A DNA stretch of 45,195 nucleotides, taken from assembly GCA_020350205.1 (NCBI GenBank), contig CP070707.1:1706057-1751251 (forward strand), in the 5' to 3' direction. Below the pieces are notes generated by a model, which was given only the letters and a program-made list of their open reading frames with translations, was not told the DNA's origin and did not search any database. This document shows, piece by piece, positions 1-8,554 of this stretch; within the stretch, counting starts at the first letter, position 1, and every line of letters begins with the position of its first letter. The DNA comes from a bacterium (GTDB lineage Bacteria > Calditrichota > Calditrichia > RBG-13-44-9). Both the position numbers and the translations under genes were made by a program.

Positions 1-2
1 CC

Positions 3-821
3 ATACTATACTGGAATGATCGTGATCGTCAGATGGTCGAGTTGACAGATGATTTCTACGGTCGTCCGGCCGATCCGGCCACCCAGGCTGCTATGGCGGA
101 TAACCGTCCCGGCAATGGTTTGGGAAATGCCTATCCTCACATTGCGGAAGGTCCCAATCCGGGTGAATTACTGGTGGTCTGGCAGCAATGGGAAGACAAT
201 GGCGCTGGTGGCCCGGTGTTGTTAACTCCCACCGGCACCGGTAGCGGTATCGATATTTTTTCCACTGATATCTGGGGAGCCTATTCCACTGACGGCGGAC
301 AGACCTGGAGCGATCCGTTCTTCGTCGCCGGCCAGCCTGGACAGTCGGATGTTTATCCAAACATTCCACGGAATTTTGTGTGGAATGCTACTTCTGACTC
401 GATCTATATCGATTTACTGTGGATGTATGATACCAATCCTTCGGTTTCGTTCAATAATTTTGGAACCTGGAGTGAGGCCACCGAAGTGATCTGGTACTAC
501 GAGCGAATTCCGGTTGAAGCAATACCATTCGGTATTGAGGATGATCAGAATGTTGTCAGTGAATTCCGTCTGGCGCAGAACTATCCCAATCCTTTCAACC
601 CGACCACAACCATTGCTTTCGAGATGCAGACTGCGGGTAAAGTGACCATTGAAGTCTTCAATACTTTGGGACAAAAAGTGGCCACAGTTATAAACGATAG
701 ATATACCGCAGGTTCGTATGAAATCACGTTCGATGCCAGCGCTCTTTCCTCCGGTGTGTATGTATACCGAATGACCACAGATAATATTACCATGTCAAGA
801 AAAATGATGTTGTTGAAGTAA
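3..821 (+). CDS. Sialidase-like (Asp-box) secreted protein with T9SS type A sorting domain, 5' truncated
   Basis: The frame is open from the left edge with no stop, so this is the C-terminal part of a larger protein. The first Met in view (position 33) is internal. An Asp-box (STDGGQTW, about positions 286-309), the S-x-D-x-G-x-T-W signature of sialidase/BNR beta-propellers, precedes a C-terminal sorting domain of about 85 residues. That domain begins FRLAQNYPNPFNPTTTIAF and ends SRKMMLLK, the standard T9SS type A layout with FNTLGQKV and SGVYVYRM strands. The protein is therefore predicted to cross the outer membrane through the type IX system and be released or surface-anchored. Actual sialidase activity cannot be inferred, because Asp-boxes also occur in non-enzymatic propellers and the catalytic half is missing. 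A stem-loop follows the stop codon. Confidence 0.85.
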   Translation: MLYWNDRDRQMVELTDDFYGRPADPATQAAMADNRPGNGLGNAYPHIAEGPNPGELLVVWQQWEDNGAGGPVLLTPTGTGSGIDIFSTDIWGAYSTDGGQTWSDPFFVAGQPGQSDVYPNIPRNFVWNATSDSIYIDLLWMYDTNPSVSFNNFGTWSEATEVIWYYERIPVEAIPFGIEDDQNVVSEFRLAQNYPNPFNPTTTIAFEMQTAGKVTIEVFNTLGQKVATVINDRYTAGSYEITFDASALSSGVYVYRMTTDNITMSRKMMLLK

Positions 822-837
822 TTTTAAGGGATTTAAA

Positions 838-867
838 GCGGGATTGACCGTTTGCGGTCAGTCCCGC
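838..867 (+). terminator. Stem-loop after the sialidase-like gene
   Basis: A 13-bp stem (838-850 with 855-867, one G-T wobble) closes a TTTG loop 16 bases after the stop codon. The T-tract behind it is weak, so it may be a terminator or only an mRNA 3'-end stabiliser. Confidence 0.6.
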
Positions 868-1125
868 ATATTTAGGTTTCATAGATTAGTAAGTTCAGAT
901 TTAAAAGGTCCTGGTTTTTATTTTCTATAAGAGAATAAATTTTACCATAACGGGTTTATAGTTATTCACTTGCATTTTTATTCACGAAGTCGGGAGAAGG
1001 CAATCAGATTAGAGTTTGTTTTTTTAAAGTATAATAAATTGAGAATATTCAAACTTGACAATCAGTGCTTTATATAGATAGAAGATACATTTAATTTAAT
1101 CATGGTCATTTTTGGAGGAAAAGGA
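868..1125. other. AT-rich intergenic leader before the TonB receptor gene
   Basis: No gene is seen. A TTGACA hexamer lies at 1055-1060, but no good -10 box stands at 16-18 bases from it. The stretch presumably holds the promoter of the following three-gene cluster. Confidence 0.4.
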
Positions 1126-4062
1126 ATGGTTATGCGATTTTTAATCCTATTATGTGCGCTTTTATTGTTGCCTTCCTTGATATTATCCAGCACCACAGGG
1201 AAGTTAAGTGGCGTGGTGACCGATCAGAGTACCGGTGATCCCCTGATTGGTGTAAATGTGGTGATAGAAGGAACCACGATGGGCGCATCGACAGATATTG
1301 ACGGGTATTATGTAATTCTGAATGTAGCAGCGGCGACGTACAATGTCACCTTCAATTACATCGGATACCGGTCGGTTTCAGTGGAAAATGTTCGGGTGGT
1401 CCCCGACATTACCAAGCGACTGGATATCGGTATGGAAGAAACCACTATAGAACTGGGTGAGCAGATTGTGGTAACTGCCGAGAGGCCGTTTTTTGAGGCA
1501 TCTGCTACCAATACCGTGCGGGTACTGGATTCAGAGGAAATACAAAAAGTTCCGGTAAAAGGTGTGAACCAGATCGTGAGCCTGAATGCAGGGGTGGTGA
1601 TGCAGGACGGAAGCGGGGGAGAAACTGATGCTGCGGTTTTAAATGTTCGCGGAGGCCGAGGCAATGAGACCCTCTATGTGGTGGATGGCATTCCGTTTAA
1701 CGATGCACTTTTCGGAAATGCCCTGGGAACCATCCCCGATAATGCAATTGAACAGGTTTCCTCACAGCTGGGTGGATTTAGCGCAAAATATGGTAGTGCG
1801 CAGTCTGGTGTTATTAATATTGTCACCAAAAGTGGTAATCCCAAGTATTTTGGGAGCTTGGAAGGAATCTCTTCCAGTATAACGGATAATTATGGGTATA
1901 ATGCGGTAAACGGAAGTTTTGGTGGTCCCATCATTCCGGGAAATAAAACCTATACTTTCTTCTTATCCGGTGAGTATGTCTCGGCCGATGATGATAATCC
2001 CCGGGCGGTAAATGTAGAGATTCCGGCAACGGTGGGAAGAGACGGCACAGTATTCCCGGAAGTGAAATATGATCAACTCCCTTATAATTCCAGTGAACTT
2101 ATCCGGTTCGTAGGGAAATTCGATGCCAATTATGACCGATTTAAGGCCACCCTGAGTTTCAATGGTTCTTTACGGGATGCCCAGGACTTCACACAATCCT
2201 ATGCAAAACACAATGCGATTCACAATCCGATTATTAAAGAAGACGGGTTAGGCACTTCATTGAAATTGACCGGCGTGATCGATCAGACGACCTTTATTGA
2301 TTTTATTGCCCGCTACCGTTACGCCTGGCACGAAGAAGGTGATGGTGTCTGGTTCGACCAGCTTGATTCCTATGGAGATACACTGGCAAATCGCGCAATT
2401 GGTGTTGAGCTGCGAGACCAGGGTGCCAGGGTTTTACGCGATATCAATGGTGTCTATTACTTGCCGGGAAGAGCCTATAACCGCTATCGAAAATATGAAA
2501 CGGAAACATTTGGTGCCGATTTTTATTTTACCAAACAGTTTAAAGAGCATCTGATTGAACTGGGTGGTACTTTGCAACAGGATAGAAGCAGTTTCTTCGA
2601 TCTCTCTCCACTGGATGTGGCTCCCGGACTCAGAACTCCCGGTGTACCGGCAGAACAACGTTATTATGCGGGTATAATCTCTCACTGGGGTTATGACTTA
2701 ACCGGAAATGAGATAAACTCTACCATTTGGGGCGATGTAACAACTGATGCAATTAATAATCAAACTGATTTTGTCGAACAATCCGGACCTAAAAAACCCA
2801 TCCTGGGTTCGCTCTATTTTCAGGATAAAATTGAATTTGCTGATTTTATTTTTAATCTGGGTATTCGCTGGGATTATTTCGATCCCAAATCAAACCGCTT
2901 GAGAGATCCGTTTTATCCTCTGGCATTCAGCCGGACCGGGGATCCATTTACCGGAGAATTGGTCTTTTCTCCCGACACTGATACAAAACTTGATCCTGCA
3001 GATTATGAAGAAATGCCGGCCGAATCTTATATCAGTCCGAGACTGGGATTTGCTTATCCGGTTACCGAACGAACCGTTTTTCATGCCCAGTATGGGGTAT
3101 TCCGGCAGTTCCCGAGATATGTTGACCTCTATGATTCCTGGGTTGCCGTAACGCAGCTTGAAAGAGATGCACAGTTCTTCGTCAATACCGGACACCTGCA
3201 GGCGGAAACCACCACTCAATATGAGTTTGGTTTTAAAAATCAGATTGGAAATTATGCCAGTCTGGATATCACGGCTTTCTATAAAAATGTAAAAGGATTA
3301 ACCAATACCACCTCGCAGCAGTTTAAAAGAGGACAGCTGGATTTGCGCTATCTCTCAATTGTGAACTCAGATTTTGGCACTGTAAAAGGGTTTGCATTCC
3401 AGTTTAATCTGAGGCGAATTGGTCCGCTTTCCGGGAAAATCGATTATACATTCTCACTGGCGGAAGGAACCGGTTCAAGTCAAACCAGTTCTTACGTGGC
3501 CGCCTTCCGGAATCCGCGCGGTGAAATACCTTCCGCCATTGCACCATTAGATTTTGATCAGCGTCATACCCTGACCGCCAGTTTTGATATTCGTGCGAAC
3601 CGGGGACAGGGACCCCGCTTTATGGGAATTCGGCCGCTGGAAAGTACCGGCGCCAATTTCCTGATTACCTATAACAGTGGTCGTCCCTATACACCGGTAG
3701 AATCACTCAATGCTCTGGATAGTGAAACCAACTACGGTGCGCTGACCCAGTATGTTAACTCAGCTTATGCTGCCGGAATTTTTCGTATTGATTTAAAGAT
3801 TGATAAAGCCTTTTATCTTGGACGAATTACCATGGTTCCGTATCTCTGGGTACAAAATGTACTTGATCGGGATAATTTTATTCAGGTGTGGCGTTCTACC
3901 GGTCAACCGGATAATACCGCTTATCTGGAAACCCCTCAGGGTCAGTTGAATATCCAGAGCAGTGGACCGGGATATGCCTCGGACTATAAAGCTTACGAAC
4001 GTGATCCGGAAAATTATGGTACACCACGCACCATCCGGTTGGGATTACGGGTTCAGTTCTAA
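1126..4062 (+). CDS. TonB-dependent receptor with carboxypeptidase-regulatory-like N-terminal domain
   Basis: This is an outer-membrane active transporter of about 978 residues. A signal peptide (MVMRFLILLCALLLLPSLIL) is followed by a CarboxypepD_reg-like domain (about 25-110; GKLSGVVTDQSTGDPLIGVNV), a plug domain (about 120-240; LNVRGGRGNETLYVVDGIPF and YGSAQSGVINIVTKSG) and a long beta-barrel ending in a terminal Phe (GLRVQF), as is usual for outer-membrane barrels. Start choice: GGAGG at 1114-1118 is 7 bases from the ATG at 1126. The in-frame ATG at 1102 has no ribosome binding site. The gene is 36 bases upstream of a large exported protein and in the same direction, resembling SusC-type loci but without a recognisable SusD. 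The substrate is unknown. Confidence 0.93.
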   Translation: MVMRFLILLCALLLLPSLILSSTTGKLSGVVTDQSTGDPLIGVNVVIEGTTMGASTDIDGYYVILNVAAATYNVTFNYIGYRSVSVENVRVVPDITKRLDIGMEETTIELGEQIVVTAERPFFEASATNTVRVLDSEEIQKVPVKGVNQIVSLNAGVVMQDGSGGETDAAVLNVRGGRGNETLYVVDGIPFNDALFGNALGTIPDNAIEQVSSQLGGFSAKYGSAQSGVINIVTKSGNPKYFGSLEGISSSITDNYGYNAVNGSFGGPIIPGNKTYTFFLSGEYVSADDDNPRAVNVEIPATVGRDGTVFPEVKYDQLPYNSSELIRFVGKFDANYDRFKATLSFNGSLRDAQDFTQSYAKHNAIHNPIIKEDGLGTSLKLTGVIDQTTFIDFIARYRYAWHEEGDGVWFDQLDSYGDTLANRAIGVELRDQGARVLRDINGVYYLPGRAYNRYRKYETETFGADFYFTKQFKEHLIELGGTLQQDRSSFFDLSPLDVAPGLRTPGVPAEQRYYAGIISHWGYDLTGNEINSTIWGDVTTDAINNQTDFVEQSGPKKPILGSLYFQDKIEFADFIFNLGIRWDYFDPKSNRLRDPFYPLAFSRTGDPFTGELVFSPDTDTKLDPADYEEMPAESYISPRLGFAYPVTERTVFHAQYGVFRQFPRYVDLYDSWVAVTQLERDAQFFVNTGHLQAETTTQYEFGFKNQIGNYASLDITAFYKNVKGLTNTTSQQFKRGQLDLRYLSIVNSDFGTVKGFAFQFNLRRIGPLSGKIDYTFSLAEGTGSSQTSSYVAAFRNPRGEIPSAIAPLDFDQRHTLTASFDIRANRGQGPRFMGIRPLESTGANFLITYNSGRPYTPVESLNALDSETNYGALTQYVNSAYAAGIFRIDLKIDKAFYLGRITMVPYLWVQNVLDRDNFIQVWRSTGQPDNTAYLETPQGQLNIQSSGPGYASDYKAYERDPENYGTPRTIRLGLRVQF

Positions 4063-4098
4063 AAATAACGATATTGAATATGATAGAGGAGTGAAAAC

Positions 4099-7000
4099 AT
4101 GCAATATAAATTTGCTTTGATCTTGTTCATGCTTCTTTTTACTGTTTTCTCTCTTTTTGGAGAGGACAGCAAAAAGATTACTTTTAAGAAACCTGCAGTT
4201 GTCGGGCAGGTCACCCGGATCGAAGTGAACCGGATTGATATGGCACTGGAGAACAATGGCAATACGGGTCTGGATGGGGATACCTATTATCCTGCCGGTA
4301 CCAATACTTCTTTCCTGTTTGCAGCAGGCCCCTGTCTCTCCGGTTATGTTAATGGTCAACTTCGCACAGCCTGGATGGCTTCGGCTTCACGTATTTATGA
4401 AACCCAGGCTGGAAAATGGCAGATGGATCCCACGGACCCCCGGGCCAAATTTTATGAGGTCGATAGTGATGATACCCAAGACAGTACCGGCTATATCGAA
4501 TGGGCCGAAGCGGTCGCATTAGGTGCCGGTTTTCAGGATGTTAATGGAAATGGGGTGTATGATCCTGAAAATGGAGACAGGCCCGATATACTGGGTGATA
4601 AAACGATCTGGTGTGTCTATAATGATGGAACAGATATCGTCGCCCGAACACCCCGTTTACAGACTCCGCCACTGGGACTTGAAGTTCATCAAACGGTTTG
4701 GGGCTTTAACCGCGGGGATGCACTGGGAGATGTGGTGTTTTTCCGATTCAGGCTTATCAATCCCACCGCAAACGATATCGTGGATCTGATCTTTACCGGC
4801 TGGACTGATCCGGACCTGGGTGATCCCTATGATGACCTGATTGCCTGCGATACCACGGTGAGTCTCGGATACATCTATAACTTCCAGGATGATTTGAATT
4901 ACGGCCCGAATCCTCCTGCTTTCGGGATTGATTTTTTCCAGGGTCCGATTGTGGAAACCGGAAATCCCACGGATACTGCCTTTGTGGCCGGTGGTCCATT
5001 TTTTGGTGTGGATACTATTCCGGGCTGGGTTAATCTTCCCATGACCTCCTTCATGTACTATATCCAGAGCGATCCGGTACTGGGAGATCCGGATTTGGCC
5101 ATTGTTGCCCGGAGGTATCAGGAAGGTGGACTCGACAAAGAAGGCCTGCCCATCGATCCCACATCCAGAGGATCTGGCGGTACAGCGTCAACTGATCCCA
5201 GATATATTTTCAGTGGTGATCCGGTGAGTGGTGAAGGGTGGCTGGATGATACCCCGGATGACAAACGGTTTATGTCCAATTGCGGTCCTTTTCAATTGGC
5301 AGCCGGTGATACCCAGGATATCGTACTTGCTTATGTGGTAGGCAGATCGGGAAGTGCCCTCAGCAGCGTCACCAAGCTGAAGGAAAATGATGTGCTGGCC
5401 CAGGCATCCTATGACAATAACTTTAAGGCAGCTCCGCCCATCCCCAAACCTAAAGTAAATGTAAGAACATTTGAGGAAGAGAATAAGATTGAACTGGTTA
5501 TCGATATGTATGACTGGTTCGAATATAAAGATATTCAGGATGTGGTTGGATTTGTCCAATTTGAAGGAATGAAAATATATCAGTTTAACTCAGAATCTAC
5601 TGAAGATGAGGTCAACGGAAGAAATAATGCCATCCTGATTGGTTCCTTTGATCTGGATAATGAATATGGAGATATCTATACTGAAACCGATCTGGGACCG
5701 CAACGGGTGTATCAGGCCGTTAACAATATCGATGAGGAGAATTATCCGGATCCGCGAGGTCGCTATATTACCTTTACAGTAACGACCGATGCCTTTGACA
5801 ACAATAATCCTTTAGTCAGTTTTAAGGAATATTATTTTTCGGTAATCCCCTTTGCTGTCAATACTGTACTGGCTTATCCCAATGATGCAACGCCAACTCC
5901 CAACGACTGGGTGATTCCCGGCGGACCGTTGGAACTCACCCGGCAAGCCGGTTTCTTCAGGGCAACACCCTCCGGTGCAACCAATCGCCCCTTCTATGAC
6001 CTGGTTTATGACCCGGAATCTGATGGCGGCGTGAGCTATGAAGGTTCCCGTACCCTGTTCCAGGGATCTGTCGGGGTAAGTACCATCAGCCAGGGTAGCG
6101 TCACTGCGCATGATTATCAGGTGCGTTTTATTGACGGCGGAAATCTGTGGCAGCTGGTAGATTTATCCGATAACAGTGTCAAAATAGACAGTTTTTCCTA
6201 TCAGGGAACCACCTTCAATGACTGGGCTTTTCCGGTGGTGGATGGTGTTTCTGTGAAAGTGCTGAATGTCGCAAATAATATTGATACGGCTGATGTGGTA
6301 GATGCTGAGACCGATAGTGTCTGGTTACGGGGACGGGAATTCTCAGGATTTTCTGAGTTTGCCACCTTCGATAATGGTGTAGATATGGTGAAGGATATCC
6401 AGGACCTCCCGGACTTCAGATCAATCAATTTAAATTCTCAGATAAATAAAGAGCAATATTTTCCGGTGAAACTGGTGTTTAACACCAGCAATAGCTCTAA
6501 GGGATATTTCTATAACCGATCTACCCCTCTTTATCTGCCAAACTTCTATGGTGGATTAGCGGACACTTATCTGGAAGCGTATGATGTGACCGATGAGATT
6601 AATCCCCGGAAATTAAATATTGTCTATAACGCGACCAACGGTGAGCTTGTCTTTGTGCAGGGAAACCGAAATCTAATTTTTATTATGGCAACCGACTATT
6701 CTGAGGATGATCTTTACGATCCGGGCAATGCCAACGGCCGTGAATTCCGTGAAGATGCCTATCTGGTCATAAATCTGGAGCAGATTGACAGTACCACGGT
6801 GCAGGCTGGAAAAATGACCCTCCTGGCCACACCATTCTTCCCGAATTCCGAAGCTGATGTTTTCCAGTTTTCAACTCAGACCCTTCGAGGTGTCTTAACA
6901 CAGGATCAGCAAATAAGTGAGTTGGATAAGATTAAAGTTGTTCCCAATCCCTATTTCGGATACAGTGGATATGAAACCAGTTATGACAGGCCGGTTTTAA

Positions 7001-7236
7001 AGTTTACCCATCTTGGAAACGAAACCACAATTCGGATCTTTACGCTGGCAGGACAGCTGGTTCAAACACTCCAGAAAAATGGACCTGAAAGTGAAATCTC
7101 CTGGGATCTGCGAAATGAGAATGGATTGAGAATTGCCTCCGGCATGTATATTGCCCATGTTGAGGTGAAAGGCGTCGGAGAACGGATCATTAAATTTGCC
7201 GTTATCCAGCGTGAAGAACGTATCGATAGATTTTAA
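4099..7236 (+). CDS. Large exported protein of unknown function with divergent C-terminal sorting-like domain
   Basis: A 1045-residue protein with a clear signal peptide (residues 1-21, ending SLFG). The bulk is Asp/Gly/Asn-rich and predicted to be beta-rich, and no enzyme motif was recognised. An acidic stretch near residues 150-165 (DVNGNGVYDPENGDRPD) resembles a calcium-binding Asp/Asn loop. The last 100 residues (from about 945) begin KIKVVPNPYFGYSGYE and continue with IRIFTLAGQLVQTL, SWDLRNENG and ASGMYIAHVEV. This follows the T9SS type A fold order but lacks the usual YPNPFNP and ends in a charged tail (REERIDRF). AGAGGAG at 4085-4091 supports the start. It lies between a TonB receptor and a PorV-like gene with gaps of 36 and 44 bases, so the three probably form one operon. 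It may be a surface partner of the receptor; this is inference. Confidence 0.85.
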   Translation: MQYKFALILFMLLFTVFSLFGEDSKKITFKKPAVVGQVTRIEVNRIDMALENNGNTGLDGDTYYPAGTNTSFLFAAGPCLSGYVNGQLRTAWMASASRIYETQAGKWQMDPTDPRAKFYEVDSDDTQDSTGYIEWAEAVALGAGFQDVNGNGVYDPENGDRPDILGDKTIWCVYNDGTDIVARTPRLQTPPLGLEVHQTVWGFNRGDALGDVVFFRFRLINPTANDIVDLIFTGWTDPDLGDPYDDLIACDTTVSLGYIYNFQDDLNYGPNPPAFGIDFFQGPIVETGNPTDTAFVAGGPFFGVDTIPGWVNLPMTSFMYYIQSDPVLGDPDLAIVARRYQEGGLDKEGLPIDPTSRGSGGTASTDPRYIFSGDPVSGEGWLDDTPDDKRFMSNCGPFQLAAGDTQDIVLAYVVGRSGSALSSVTKLKENDVLAQASYDNNFKAAPPIPKPKVNVRTFEEENKIELVIDMYDWFEYKDIQDVVGFVQFEGMKIYQFNSESTEDEVNGRNNAILIGSFDLDNEYGDIYTETDLGPQRVYQAVNNIDEENYPDPRGRYITFTVTTDAFDNNNPLVSFKEYYFSVIPFAVNTVLAYPNDATPTPNDWVIPGGPLELTRQAGFFRATPSGATNRPFYDLVYDPESDGGVSYEGSRTLFQGSVGVSTISQGSVTAHDYQVRFIDGGNLWQLVDLSDNSVKIDSFSYQGTTFNDWAFPVVDGVSVKVLNVANNIDTADVVDAETDSVWLRGREFSGFSEFATFDNGVDMVKDIQDLPDFRSINLNSQINKEQYFPVKLVFNTSNSSKGYFYNRSTPLYLPNFYGGLADTYLEAYDVTDEINPRKLNIVYNATNGELVFVQGNRNLIFIMATDYSEDDLYDPGNANGREFREDAYLVINLEQIDSTTVQAGKMTLLATPFFPNSEADVFQFSTQTLRGVLTQDQQISELDKIKVVPNPYFGYSGYETSYDRPVLKFTHLGNETTIRIFTLAGQLVQTLQKNGPESEISWDLRNENGLRIASGMYIAHVEVKGVGERIIKFAVIQREERIDRF

Positions 7237-7280
7237 TGATCGAAAAGAAAAGATTTCGACTATAAAGAAAGGGATAGAAA

Positions 7281-8297
7281 ATGAAGAAGTTTATCATCTT
7301 ATTTGTAATTCTGCTCTGTTCTTCATTTCAGATATATGCCGGTGATGTATCCAAAATCGGTACGGTATCCGGAACCGAATTGCTGATACCCGTTGGGGCT
7401 CGCTCTATCGCACTGGGAGGGGCGGTACTGAGTGATGTCAAAGGGGCAGAGGCGATTTACTGGAATCCGGCTGGGGTGGCATATTCTCAGAAATCTGAAA
7501 TCACCTTCAGCAATATGTCATATATCGCTGATATTGATGTGAATTACATTGCAGGAACGATTCGCGCTGGCGTGGTCGGGACATTTGGGTTACATCTCAA
7601 ATTCCTGAGTTTTGGAGACATAGAAGAGACCACCGTAAATGCACCGGAAGGCACCGGGAATACCTACTCTCCCAGCTTCTCCACCTTCGGCCTGACATTT
7701 GGGAGAATGTTGACCGACCGGATCACGGCCGGTGTGACTGCTAAATATATTTACGAAGGAATTATGCAGACCAGTGCCAGCACATTCGCCTTCGATATGG
7801 GTATTCAATATGCCTTTAATAACAATCTGCGTATGGGTGTTACCCTTTTGAATCTGGGTGGAAAACTGAGTTTTGACGGTCGTAATCTGGAACAGCCGTT
7901 TCAGATTCCCAATGCACCGCCTACTGCTGAGGATGGTTATTTCCGGGCAACACCACTGTCATCGAATATACCGAGTACCTTCTCGTTTGGTTTCTCCTAT
8001 AGTGCGAATATTAATGAAATGAACGGTTTGCGGTTAACGGGAGCATTTTCAAATTTTAATGAATCTTCCGATCAACTCTTTGGAGGAATGGAATATGGCT
8101 TTCGCCAGATGTTCTTCCTGCGGGGCGGATATGCCTATAATGTGCAGGAATCCAGTGACGCCATATTTGGGTATTCTCTGGGTGCCGGCTTCCATTTCCC
8201 AATCGGTGGATTTGAATTTACTCTGGATTATGCATTCAGAGATGTAACGGATTACTTTGATGCCAACAACGTGTTCAGTATTACTTTCGGATTATGA
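7281..8297 (+). CDS. PorV/PorQ-like outer-membrane beta-barrel protein
   Basis: A 338-residue protein with a signal peptide (MKKFIILFVILLCSSFQIYA) followed by the characteristic N-terminal block of PorV/UPF0164 proteins: IPVGARSIALGGAVLSD then GAEAIYWNPAGVA. The rest alternates amphipathic strands as expected for a FadL-related barrel. In Bacteroidota PorV escorts T9SS cargo after translocation, so the role here could be general T9SS cargo handling or a dedicated partner of the upstream 1045-aa protein. It is the last gene of the receptor cluster and is followed within 30 bases by a strong terminator. The family assignment is firm; the exact role is inferred. Confidence 0.85.
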   Translation: MKKFIILFVILLCSSFQIYAGDVSKIGTVSGTELLIPVGARSIALGGAVLSDVKGAEAIYWNPAGVAYSQKSEITFSNMSYIADIDVNYIAGTIRAGVVGTFGLHLKFLSFGDIEETTVNAPEGTGNTYSPSFSTFGLTFGRMLTDRITAGVTAKYIYEGIMQTSASTFAFDMGIQYAFNNNLRMGVTLLNLGGKLSFDGRNLEQPFQIPNAPPTAEDGYFRATPLSSNIPSTFSFGFSYSANINEMNGLRLTGAFSNFNESSDQLFGGMEYGFRQMFFLRGGYAYNVQESSDAIFGYSLGAGFHFPIGGFEFTLDYAFRDVTDYFDANNVFSITFGL

Positions 8298-8324
8298 TCA
8301 AATGGAATTGAGGTCGTAAAATAA

Positions 8325-8357
8325 GGGGCTGCCGGGATTATGGCAGCCCTTTTTTTA
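8325..8357 (+). terminator. Rho-independent terminator of the receptor cluster
   Basis: An 8-bp GC-rich stem (8326-8333 with 8342-8349) is followed immediately by a run of seven T residues. Confidence 0.92.
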
Positions 8358-8554
8358 TTGTTACTTTTAAAAATCGTTGAGAATTTATATATTCATGCGT
8401 ACTCAATTACCCCGCTTTTCAAGATAGTATTTTAGATAGATCTGTATCAAAAGAATTTTGACCGATACCGGAGTCAATTCCCCATCCGCACTAAACCAGG
8501 TTATAATTTAATCTAAGTTTGAAGTGAAATCTGCTGAACAAGGAGGATTTGAGT

